The notes under the pieces are model-generated. The model made no database searches, was not told the DNA's origin, and saw only the letters and a list, made by a program, of their open reading frames with translations. Made by a program: the position numbers and the translations under genes. This document shows, piece by piece, positions 39,852 through 47,843 of a stretch of 64,000 nt of DNA; position 1 is the stretch's first letter; each line of letters starts with the position of its first letter. Location of the stretch: positions 61,835 through 125,834 of the forward strand of contig JAHHHV010000072.1 of assembly GCA_019359155.1 (NCBI GenBank). The letters run 5' to 3'. This stretch comes from Pegethrix bostrychoides GSE-TBD4-15B (GTDB lineage: Bacteria; Cyanobacteriota; Cyanobacteriia; Elainellales; Elainellaceae).

Positions 39852-39882
39852 AGTATCATTAATAATATGAGAATGTTGTCAA
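39852..39882 (-). promoter_or_regulatory. Sigma70-type promoter of the 69-aa gene
   Basis: On the minus strand a consensus -35 TTGACA (complement of 39877-39882) is followed, 17 to 19 nt on, by -10-like ATGATACT (complement of 39852-39859). The surrounding 303-bp gap (39703-40005) is AT-rich and otherwise empty, apart from short repeats of TAAATCCAG and TTGATAGCTCAGAA near 39924-39990. Confidence 0.5.
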
Positions 39883-40005
39883 GTTAAATAAACAATTGAC
39901 CACTTTCCTTAAGAACTTTTTAAATCCAGTTAAATCCAGCTGCTTTAAGCATTTGCATGAGTGCCTTGATAGCTCAGAACTTGATAGCTCAGAAGCCGCG
40001 ATCAC

Positions 40006-41139
40006 TCAAGCAACGCTTTGGGTTGGCAAGCAGAGCGTAAAGCAGCTCCCCTGTCCTGGCTCTGATTTCACCTCCAGCACGCCCTGATGCGCCTCGACAA
40101 TGCGGTAAGACAGATACAGCCCCAAGCCGCTGCCTGCCCGCTTGTGGTTGCCCTGCCGGAACCGCTCAAACAGGGTGATTTGATCTGCGAGCGGGATGCC
40201 TGATCCAGTATCTTCAACGGTCAGGCAGATCATGGACTGTTGATTTCCAGACTTTGGCGCTTGCAGGACGATCCGCACCGTGACCGATCCGACGTCCGTA
40301 AACTTGATGGCGTTGCCAATCAGATTAATCAAGACCCGGCGCAGTTCTAGCCTATCCCCCCATACGGGCGGCAAGTTGACGGCAGCATCGCTCGTCTCAG
40401 CAATTTGCAACGTCAAGCTCCGCTCTTCGGCCAGCGGCATTAGCTCTTGGATAACTTCCCGCACTAGATCCCGTAGCTGTACCGGCGAGAAGGTCAACGT
40501 TTTGCTGCCCGCATCATGGCGATAGACTTCCAGGATTGTATTGACCATTTGCAGCAGGTTCTTGTTGCTGCGAACCATGGCGGTGATGATTTCCTGCATC
40601 TCTGGCGTGATTGGCCCTAGGGCTTCTTCTAGCATGAGAGTCAGGGTGCGGTCGGCTGCAACTAGCGGCGTTCGCAAATCATGCGTCAAGCGCGACACAA
40701 AATCTTCGCGCTGCTGCGAGAGGCGCTGCTGCTCATCAATGCTGTGCTTGAGCCGCAGTAGCGACCGGACGCGAGCCAACAGCTCGTCCATATCCAGCAG
40801 CGGCTTCCGAATAAAGTCATCTGCACCTGCATCTAGACCTTCTACAACACTCGACTGCTGATGCGCCGTGATTAGCAGGATTGGGATAAAGCCAAGTCGC
40901 TTTTGATTTTGACGGACGCGACGAGTGACCTCATAGCCGTCCATTCCCGGCATCATCACATCTAGCAAAATCAGGTCAGGCGGCGACTTTTCAATCGCCG
41001 CCAGCGCCGTCCGACCATCTTCGGCAAAGCTAACTTGATATCCTTTCTCTTCTAAAACAGTTTGAACTAGAAATAGATTGTCGGGGGAATCATCAACAGC
41101 CAAGATGTGGTCTATCTTAGGCGGTAAAGGGCGAGACAT
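40006..41139 (-). CDS. Response regulator-histidine kinase (REC-HisKA-HATPase)
   Basis: 377 residues from the ATG at 41139; a TTG eight codons upstream also opens the frame. The N-terminal receiver has D60 (LILLDVMMPGMDG). HisKA follows with H153 (SRLTHDLRTP), then HATPase_c with [15 protein letters not shown] and GSGLGLYLS. There is no sensor domain, so it probably takes a phosphoryl signal from another kinase through its receiver. No partner is adjacent. Confidence 0.9.
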   Translation of the reverse strand: MSRPLPPKIDHILAVDDSPDNLFLVQTVLEEKGYQVSFAEDGRTALAAIEKSPPDLILLDVMMPGMDGYEVTRRVRQNQKRLGFIPILLITAHQQSSVVEGLDAGADDFIRKPLLDMDELLARVRSLLRLKHSIDEQQRLSQQREDFVSRLTHDLRTPLVAADRTLTLMLEEALGPITPEMQEIITAMVRSNKNLLQMVNTILEVYRHDAGSKTLTFSPVQLRDLVREVIQELMPLAEERSLTLQIAETSDAAVNLPPVWGDRLELRRVLINLIGNAIKFTDVGSVTVRIVLQAPKSGNQQSMICLTVEDTGSGIPLADQITLFERFRQGNHKRAGSGLGLYLSYRIVEAHQGVLEVKSEPGQGSCFTLCLPTQSVA

Positions 41140-41400
41140 GAGGGCTTCAGGGTATAGGGTCAAGGAACAACAAGAAAGAAAAGCGATGGCTCAGCTTGAT
41201 ACTAGCTTGGTGTATTGACGCTAGGACGCTTATTCAATGCCAATGAATAGGGCAAAAAACAGCGCGTTATTTTATACCAAAGCCTGATTCAACCTTTCTT
41301 TATTATTGCGACTATGCTAGTTGATAAAAATTAACTTCCTCATCTATCTGTCGGAAGATTGACTGATTCCAGCCGCGAGCTCAGACATCCCTCAAGCCTA

Positions 41401-41430
41401 GGTAATCTCAGGTGATCTCAGGTGATCTCA
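41401..41430. repeat. 10-bp tandem repeat at the allA stop codon
   Basis: ggtaatctca, ggtgatctca and ggtgatctca lie head to tail at 41401-41430. The allA stop (complement of 41418-41420) falls inside the second copy, so the repeat spans the gene's 3' end. Confidence 0.75.
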
Positions 41431-41930
41431 ACTACGATGCCATAGCTGGTTTGTAGATTACAGCTCTGGTGATCAGTTACATTTGTATCGCTCATCTCCA
41501 GATTGTAAAAGTCTAGGCGCTCTGAGTCAAAATAAGGACCAGCGTGCCAGGTTCCTACCTCCAGCTTGATGAAGCAGTCGCCCGGAATTTCAAAGGCCAC
41601 AATTGACTCCAGCTCAGGTGACTCCAGCTCCGGCCAGTTTATGGCAGACGGGGCGACCGCCATTAGCCAGGTTGCGCCACCCAGCGAGCCGAGACACTGC
41701 GTACAGCGGCGATGTTGGGTGATCTTGTCAAATCTGCGGCCTCTGTGGTGCAGCCGCATGATGTAGAAGCGGGGGATGCCCTGATCGAGCTGAAGCTGTG
41801 CGTCTTCGCGGTCAAACTGCTTGCCGTCCGCGCTAGCCCAAATCACCTGTCCGTAAGGACGAAAGCGCTCAGGCGTAATGGGCTGGGCGGCAACTGGCCA
41901 AATCTGAGGCTGAGCAGGCAGCGCACTCAT
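41418..41930 (-). CDS. allA: Ureidoglycolate lyase
   Basis: 170 residues. PITPERFRPYGQVI near the start and a cupin-type core (CTQCLGSLGGATWLMAV, then IKLEVGTWHAGPYF with the conserved His, followed by FYNLEMSDTN) match AllA, which cleaves ureidoglycolate to glyoxylate and urea. No other purine-catabolism gene is in the window. The start overlaps the preceding stop as TGATG, suggesting translational coupling with the zinc-ribbon gene upstream. Confidence 0.88.
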   Translation of the reverse strand: MSALPAQPQIWPVAAQPITPERFRPYGQVIWASADGKQFDREDAQLQLDQGIPRFYIMRLHHRGRRFDKITQHRRCTQCLGSLGGATWLMAVAPSAINWPELESPELESIVAFEIPGDCFIKLEVGTWHAGPYFDSERLDFYNLEMSDTNVTDHQSCNLQTSYGIVVEIT

Positions 41931-42460
41931 CAGACTTCTAGCTTCAGGCCACAGCTGGCGCAGAAGCGGTCATCCGGCTGAATGCTGGCTCCGCATTGGC
42001 TGCAAAAACGGGCGGGGTGGGCTGCGCCCATTCGCATCTGCATATTGCCCATCCGCATCTCCATTGGCTCAAGGCTCATCGACATATTGCCCATTTGCAT
42101 CGGCTGCATCGGCTGCATTGGCTGCATTGGCTGCATTGGAGTTATGGGCGGCATCGGCTGGGCATCCGGAAGTTGGCGCAGCGTTAGCGGTTGAGCGGTG
42201 CCGATAGCCGAGGCCGTTACCTGGCTGCATCGACCACCCTGGATTTGGAGCCACAGCTCGCGGTCAGCTTGCAGCTTAACTACCAGCCCTCCTGCTGTCT
42301 GAAATAGCTCTGGTGGAGCCGTCCAACTCCCAGTCTGGAAGCTTTGGCTGGCCTGCTGCTGCTGTCCGGCGCTGCTAGCGGTGAGCGTTATGTAGGTCTG
42401 CGTTCCGGAGTTGCTGAGGATCAGGCGTTGACCTGCGCCATCGCTGTATTCGTAGGCCAT
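41930..42460 (-). CDS. Zinc-ribbon protein with Met-rich linker
   Basis: 176 residues. A beta-rich N-terminal domain (about 1-100) is joined by a methionine-rich linker with PMQ repeats and MxM motifs (MGNMSMSLEPMEMRMGN) to a C-terminal zinc ribbon with two CxxC knuckles (FCSQCGAS, FCASCGLK). The PMQ repeat is encoded by a 9-bp tandem DNA repeat (about 42100-42140). MxM runs can bind Cu(I), but that is only a suggestion. It is coupled to allA by TGATG. Confidence 0.75.
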   Translation of the reverse strand: MAYEYSDGAGQRLILSNSGTQTYITLTASSAGQQQQASQSFQTGSWTAPPELFQTAGGLVVKLQADRELWLQIQGGRCSQVTASAIGTAQPLTLRQLPDAQPMPPITPMQPMQPMQPMQPMQMGNMSMSLEPMEMRMGNMQMRMGAAHPARFCSQCGASIQPDDRFCASCGLKLEV

Positions 42461-42558
42461 CGGTTCAGATTTCTCTAGAGTTTTCAGGGTTTTCTTTTCA
42501 GATTTTTCTATTGTGGCAGAAGCAAGCAGGACAGGATGCCCCTAGCGACTCACCCCAG

Positions 42559-44199
42559 CTAAATGCTGGAGCGCAGCAGCCTGCCGAAGATATGGAAGTT
42601 TTTGTCGAGCCAGCCAATCAGACTGAGGCCGCTAGCCAGCGCCTGGGGCGGATTGGCAATCAGGCTATCTTGCTGGATTAGCTGCTGGAAGTCGATCTGG
42701 ACTGGGGCTTGCCGCTCTACCCCATTGGCATCATGGAACGACACGCCCGCTAGCTCCATAATTTTGATCAGCTCTTGCGCCATTACGCCGTAGCCGATTG
42801 TGGTGGGGTGCAGGCCATCTAGCGCAAAAATTCCGCCCTGCAACCGCCCGGTCTTGTCTGATTGGAAAAACCGCGAGTCGGGCGGCGGCGAGAGCTGCTG
42901 GAGCGCAGCAGGCAGCGGATAGGCTCCGCCCACCTCATCCCACCAAGTCGGTTTCGCGCTTGGATCGTCTAGATAGCGGCGTGAGGCGACCCGATCCAGG
43001 AGACCAGCCAGATCAAACAAATACCAGTCGCGTCCGGCCTGCCTCGCCTGCCGCACGGATTCCACAATGATCTCGTTGTACTGGTCAATGGCGCTGTCAA
43101 TGGCGAGGGCTTCGGCAGCGGTAATATGCGGATCTTTCTGGGGATGAAAGCTGTGGGTGTCGAGCCAAGGAAAGGTGTAGTAGGGGAAATAGCGCGAGCC
43201 GTGAGCCACCTTGTCGCCCACGCCGCGAGCCAGCGGCGCAATGGTGACATGCGGCACGGTGCAAACAATTACATGCCGCGCCCGCACCTGCCTCAGTTGC
43301 TCGACGACTCTATTCCACTCAGCCTGAAAGTGGATCGGTCGCCAGACGGTGTAGCGGTCGTTGCGCGCCATGTCGTCGTAGCCCTGATCGCTCCAGACCA
43401 GGTTAAAGGTGAGAATGCTGCCCAGCGCATTGTTAGAGCCAATCATCACAATCAGCGTCTCAATGCCGTCTTCAGTCTCCGCTTCAGCAGAGTCAGTCAC
43501 CCCCTGCTGTCCCAGCGCGATGGCGGCCTTGAGCGGTGACAGCGAGCGACCTCTGGAATCGCGGGCTGAGTTGAGCACCCGCAGCGCTGCCCGCTCGTTG
43601 GCATTTTCCACAATTTGAGCGAGGAAATCATCCTGAGCCGGATGGGCATCAATCATATCCTGGCAGAGATCGGCAGTCCGCGAGAGCGTGTTGCGTAAGT
43701 CCCAGCCGTAGACCGCCAGATTGTGGTTGATCGGCTCTGTTGAGTCTGGGATGCTGCGACCCGCGCCGCGCTCCCAGTAGTCTTCAATCTGGTCGAGCAG
43801 ATCGCGCACAAACACCAGACCGGGTGCAAACTCCCACCAGTCAAGCGTGTCGCCAAACCGCTTTTCGAGCTGACGCACTAGATATTCCAGGTTCAGCGGC
43901 AGGCCGTTGCCGGGGCCGCCGTAGCGCGGAAAGCGAAATTCGCAGCCCAGCTCGCGGGCAATCATCGCGGCGTAAGATTGCTCGGTGTTGAAAATTGCGC
44001 CACTCTGGAAGCCCTGGGTGAGCGAGTCGCCAATTGTCACCAGCCGATGTCGCGGCTGGCTCGGTCGGTTGACCTGTACCGGAATGCCCAGCGTTGGGTC
44101 GGTTTCAGGGCGGCGGGCTTCGGCTCGGATGATCACGTCTGGGGGCGTTTTGGCATCGAGCATTTCAGGCGTAATCTCTGGAGGCATGGCTGGAGACAT
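42559..44199 (-). CDS. SGNH/GDSL-type hydrolase-like protein
   Basis: 546 residues. The GDS block is VTIGDSLTQGFQSG (about 55-68), the Asn block is IGSNNALGS and the last block, DGLHPTTIGYGVMAQ, supplies the Asp-His pair. The length is more than twice that of a simple GDSL esterase, with long insertions. There is no clear signal peptide. Ester or acyl hydrolysis is likely, substrate unknown. Confidence 0.83.
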   Translation of the reverse strand: MSPAMPPEITPEMLDAKTPPDVIIRAEARRPETDPTLGIPVQVNRPSQPRHRLVTIGDSLTQGFQSGAIFNTEQSYAAMIARELGCEFRFPRYGGPGNGLPLNLEYLVRQLEKRFGDTLDWWEFAPGLVFVRDLLDQIEDYWERGAGRSIPDSTEPINHNLAVYGWDLRNTLSRTADLCQDMIDAHPAQDDFLAQIVENANERAALRVLNSARDSRGRSLSPLKAAIALGQQGVTDSAEAETEDGIETLIVMIGSNNALGSILTFNLVWSDQGYDDMARNDRYTVWRPIHFQAEWNRVVEQLRQVRARHVIVCTVPHVTIAPLARGVGDKVAHGSRYFPYYTFPWLDTHSFHPQKDPHITAAEALAIDSAIDQYNEIIVESVRQARQAGRDWYLFDLAGLLDRVASRRYLDDPSAKPTWWDEVGGAYPLPAALQQLSPPPDSRFFQSDKTGRLQGGIFALDGLHPTTIGYGVMAQELIKIMELAGVSFHDANGVERQAPVQIDFQQLIQQDSLIANPPQALASGLSLIGWLDKNFHIFGRLLRSSI

Positions 44200-44398
44200 G
44201 GTGGGGCGTGGCTTCGGGTAGTCGAGTGATTATGTCAGGTGATTATATTGAGCAGCAGCAGGCAGCTAGCTATGAGCGTAGAGGAGGTAAGCCAACTGAG
44301 AAGTATTCCAGCCAACCGCTAGCTTTTTTTTAACTTCTGAGTATGATTTGGAGCTAGTCTCTTGCGCCCAGTTTTTAGCCGTTTGAACTGCTTGATCC

Positions 44399-45094
44399 AT
44401 GATGCAAATCCCCGCTTTCCCCGAATGTAATCACAGCCTGGTGCAGTCCCTGCATCACCATAGCGACTGCGAGTTGCTGACGTTATTTCAGCGCCACCCT
44501 GAAGACGGCAAGTATTTTCTGGCAATTTTTTGCCGCTACAGCCCGATTGTCTATTCGCTGATTCAGCATTCGGTGCGCTCGCCCGCTCAGACAAACTACC
44601 TGTTTGCGATTACTTGGCGGCATTTATTTTACGAGCTGGGCGGACTGGATCTGAGTCAGCAGCTCGCCCAGAATTTTTCGCTGCAAAACTGGCTGATTCA
44701 GGTGACGGCGCTCTGCATCAACCGAGTCGAGCTGCCGGCAGTCGAAGAAATCAACTACTCGTTGCAGTCAGCCGCGCCGCCGCTCTGGTGCTTTATGGAG
44801 CAGGCGCTAGAGTATCTGCTGCCTCGCCAGCGGCTGATGGTGCTAATGGCTCAGACGTTTCACTGGAGCGAGTCGCGGATTGCGGCCTACTTGCAGGCAG
44901 AAGGGGAAATGATCTCGGCGCATCAGGTGCGGCAGGAGCTAGAGCTGGGCTATCAGCAGCTAGAGCTGGCGCTCCCAGAAGATATCTGCGCCATCTATTT
45001 ACAGCGGCCTTTACCTGACGCGCTGAGCCAAGAGCGTGCTGAACTCGAAGATATTTTCCGACTCAATCCGCTGGAGCCAGTATTTGAGGCTTAG
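44399..45094 (+). CDS. Sigma-70-like cyanobacterial protein
   Basis: 231 residues. The N-terminal part (LTLFQRHPEDGKYFLAIFCR, then YSPIVYSLIQHS) resembles sigma region 2 and its promoter-core helices. The C-terminal part (LPRQRLMVLMAQTFHWSESR) resembles region 4 in position, though the DNA-binding helix is poorly conserved. Proteins of this type are annotated as sigma-70-like in many cyanobacteria and their promoters are unknown. Its stop lies in the first unit of a 15-bp tandem repeat. Confidence 0.68.
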   Translation: MMQIPAFPECNHSLVQSLHHHSDCELLTLFQRHPEDGKYFLAIFCRYSPIVYSLIQHSVRSPAQTNYLFAITWRHLFYELGGLDLSQQLAQNFSLQNWLIQVTALCINRVELPAVEEINYSLQSAAPPLWCFMEQALEYLLPRQRLMVLMAQTFHWSESRIAAYLQAEGEMISAHQVRQELELGYQQLELALPEDICAIYLQRPLPDALSQERAELEDIFRLNPLEPVFEA

Positions 45095-45169
45095 ATGTTT
45101 GAGGCTTAGATGTTTGAGGCTTAGATGTTTGAGGCTTAGATGTTTGAGGCTGAGGTGTTTGAAGCTCAA
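45080..45169. repeat. 15-bp tandem repeat spanning a stop codon, six copies
   Basis: Units of atgtttgaggcttag run at 45095, 45110 and 45125. A variant first unit at 45080 holds the end of the upstream gene, and two decayed units begin at 45140 and 45155. Because the unit is in frame, each perfect copy reads M-F-E-A-stop. It lies between convergent genes, and the last unit overlaps the end of the next one. Confidence 0.9.
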
Positions 45170-45594
45170 GATGGCGCTTGCGATGCATCTAGCCGCTGCT
45201 TAGCCCGGGCTTCAAACCAGCTTACAACCTGGCGATTGGTCAGCGCTTCGATCGGCTGTTCTAGCTCGGTGGCTATCTGGCGCAGGGGTTTGAGCGAAGA
45301 GAGTACGAGCCGAATAAAAAACTGCTCAAATGTCGCGTCGGTGGTGACGGTCTGCTTCAGCGCTTCGTCTTGCTCAATCCAGGCGGCAATTTGCTGATCG
45401 GTGATTGAGCGAACGGGTTGTGGTGTGGACTGTGGCGCGGATGACTCCTGTTCAGAGGCGGCAATTTGCTTGAGCACCCGCAGCGAATAGAGCGTGATCC
45501 GGGTCAGAAATTTGTCTTGCGAGTTGAGCAGCGCCGCATCCACTTCGGCGACCTCTTCGCGGCTCAGAAATTCGGGAATGGGTGGCTGGTTCAT
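45166..45594 (-). CDS. Conserved hypothetical with internal duplication
   Basis: 142 residues. Two similar halves are visible: FLTRITLYSLRVLKQIAASE with ITDQQIAAWIEQDE, and FFIRLVLSSLKPLRQIATEL with LTNRQVVSWFEARA. I infer an internal duplication of a helical unit of about 50 residues. There are no catalytic motifs, and the function is unknown. Confidence 0.7.
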   Translation of the reverse strand: MNQPPIPEFLSREEVAEVDAALLNSQDKFLTRITLYSLRVLKQIAASEQESSAPQSTPQPVRSITDQQIAAWIEQDEALKQTVTTDATFEQFFIRLVLSSLKPLRQIATELEQPIEALTNRQVVSWFEARAKQRLDASQAPS

Positions 45595-45696
45595 GATCGA
45601 GCAATCCGCATTGAGGTTGCGATTCGCTTTGACTTTACCCTATCTTGACCGAAGGCATCCCGAAACGCAGTCTAAATTGAAGCTAAGCCACCCCAG

Positions 45697-47211
45697 ATGC
45701 AAAACCCGGAAATTATTGTAATTGGCAGCGGCATTGGTGGCTTGACAGCAGCAGCAATGCTGGCTCGCTATGGTCGTCGGGTGCTGGTTTGCGAAAGTCA
45801 TGCGATTGCAGGTGGGGCAGCGCATAGCTTCACGCGCCAAGGCTTTCACTTTGATTCAGGGCCGTCGTTTTATGCGGGGCTGAGCGATCCTAAGTCGCTG
45901 AATCCGCTGCGGCAAGTGCTCGATGCGATTGAAGAGTCGGTGGCTGCCATCATCTACGATCCGCTAGGGCACTATCACTTTCCTGACGGCACGGTTCCGA
46001 TCTACGGCAACGCCGAGCGCTATCGCGCCACAATTGCCTCGATCACGCCGCAGGGAGCCACAGAATACGTCGCCTTTGAGCGCGATTTGCTGGGGCTATA
46101 CCGGGGGCTGCGCGATATTCCCACCTTGACGCTGCGGGCAGACTGGGAGCTGCTGCCACTGCTGCTAGGGCGATATGGCTGGCCGCTGCTGAAACTGCTG
46201 CCGCAGATGGGCAACTTGCAAGCGTCAGTTGGGCAGGTGATGGATCGTTGGGTCAAGGATGCCTGGGTGCGGCGGCTGATTGACTTGGAGTGCTTTTTGC
46301 TCTCCGGGCTAAAGTCGCATGGCACGGTCGCGCCGGAGATGGCCTTTATGCTGGGTGAGCGGACAACCTCGGTGATTGACTATCCGGTGGGCGGCAGCGG
46401 CGCAATCGTGGCAGCACTGGTGCGAGGCTTGCAAAAATGGGGCGGCGAGCTGAGACTCAACGCTCACGTCGAGCAGATTTTAGTAGAACAGGGGCGAGTG
46501 CTCGGGGTGCGATTGCGGCAGGGCGAAGTGGTGCATGCCCCGATCGTGATCTCTAACGCTACGATTTGGGACACCTACGGCCAGCTGCTGCGGCCTGAAG
46601 ATCTGCCGGAGCAAGACCGTCAGCAGGGGCTAGATACCCCGGCGATAGAGAGCTTTATGCATCTACATTTGGGCATCCGGGCAGAAGGGCTAGAAGGCTT
46701 AACGGGGCATCATGTTGTGCTGCACGATGCGGAAACGGATCTGAGCGCTCCGGGGAATACCTGCATGATCTCGATTCCTTCAGTCTGGGACAAAGCGCTT
46801 GCCCCTGCTGGCCATCACGTTGTTCATGCCTATACGCTAGAACCTCATGCTGGCTGGCAGCGCGATGCAGAATATGCTGACCGCAAACGTGAGCACGCCG
46901 CGCCGCTGTTTTGCGCCCTCGAAAAAGTAATCCCCGATGTCCGGCAGCGCATCACTCTAGAGCTGATTGGCACACCGCTGACGCATGCGCGGTATCTGCG
47001 CCGACATCAGGGCAGCTATGGCCCCGCGATTGCTGCTGGAACGGGCATGTTTCCCAGCTGCCAAACGCCCGTGATCGGACTCTATCGAGTTGGCGACAGC
47101 ACGATGCCCGGAATTGGCGTTCCGGCGGTGGCGGCATCCGGGATTCTCTGCGCCAATACGCTGGTCAAGCCCGACGAAACAGCAAAGCTGCTGGCCGCAG
47201 TTGGTCTATGA
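45697..47211 (+). CDS. CrtISO-like FAD-dependent carotenoid oxidoreductase
   Basis: 504 residues. The FAD-binding GSGIGGLTAAAMLARYGRRV is at about 11-30, followed by the carotenoid-desaturase motif GGAAHSFTRQGFHFDSGPSF. A C-terminal flavin motif is LYRVGDSTMPGIGVPAVAAS. It fits the CrtISO/CrtH group that isomerises prolycopene, or a relative. Only a tree would separate CrtH from paralogues such as CrtO. Confidence 0.85.
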   Translation: MQNPEIIVIGSGIGGLTAAAMLARYGRRVLVCESHAIAGGAAHSFTRQGFHFDSGPSFYAGLSDPKSLNPLRQVLDAIEESVAAIIYDPLGHYHFPDGTVPIYGNAERYRATIASITPQGATEYVAFERDLLGLYRGLRDIPTLTLRADWELLPLLLGRYGWPLLKLLPQMGNLQASVGQVMDRWVKDAWVRRLIDLECFLLSGLKSHGTVAPEMAFMLGERTTSVIDYPVGGSGAIVAALVRGLQKWGGELRLNAHVEQILVEQGRVLGVRLRQGEVVHAPIVISNATIWDTYGQLLRPEDLPEQDRQQGLDTPAIESFMHLHLGIRAEGLEGLTGHHVVLHDAETDLSAPGNTCMISIPSVWDKALAPAGHHVVHAYTLEPHAGWQRDAEYADRKREHAAPLFCALEKVIPDVRQRITLELIGTPLTHARYLRRHQGSYGPAIAAGTGMFPSCQTPVIGLYRVGDSTMPGIGVPAVAASGILCANTLVKPDETAKLLAAVGL

Positions 47212-47843
47212 ATCGCGTTAGAAAAGCAGCAAAACTGTTGTAGTTGTAGAAGATACCAATGGCTCAGGACTTTGGTGAATTCACCACCGTAATCAAGCGC
47301 TGATCAGAAATAAAGCGCTGATGAGATAACTGTGTTATCCGGATTCCTCTGCCCATTTGGATGGCCAAGTTGGTAATGCCAAGCCGGAGCTCTGTCAACC
47401 CCCCTAAATCTCGACGGTTTTCCTCCCTGCTAGGGACAAACGTCGTCGGCTACATTAGTATTCAAGTAACGATTCGTTTACATAGCAGCAGATTGCCGCA
47501 GGCAAATCGCTTGCTCGCTGAGAAACAAATCGCTGAGAGACAGATCGCTTAAAGACAGATCGCTTGAAAAGATAGGGAGGTTGCGGTGGCCAGTTTAATT
47601 GCAGTCAAACTCGAATGCGTCAGCAATCTACCCAAACCTACGGCTGGAGTTTAGACCCGGCTCTGAGCATGAGCCTTAAGATCCTGAGATTGGGTCTGCT
47701 GACCGAGCGCCGAGAGCGCCGCTTCACATCTGGGCAGGTGAAGCCAGACTAAATCCGACTAAAGCCCGCTTGTAATGATTCACAGATTCGCTACATCATC
47801 CGGCTGATTACAGCCCAGAATTAGTTTAAGAGGATTCCTCACC
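47212..47843. other. 632-bp intergenic region upstream of clpC
   Basis: No convincing gene. It holds short direct repeats of CAAATCGCTGAGA/CAGATCGCTT (about 47500-47570) and a hairpin gcttcac...gtgaagc (47721-47744) about 100 bp before clpC that could form in its leader. No promoter stands out. Confidence 0.5.

Noticed and set aside
45080..45169. CRISPR array
   Set aside because: Units are contiguous 15-mers without spacers.
47361..47552. 63-codon open frame upstream of clpC
   Set aside because: Low-complexity end made by repeats, no domain, and no good ribosome site.
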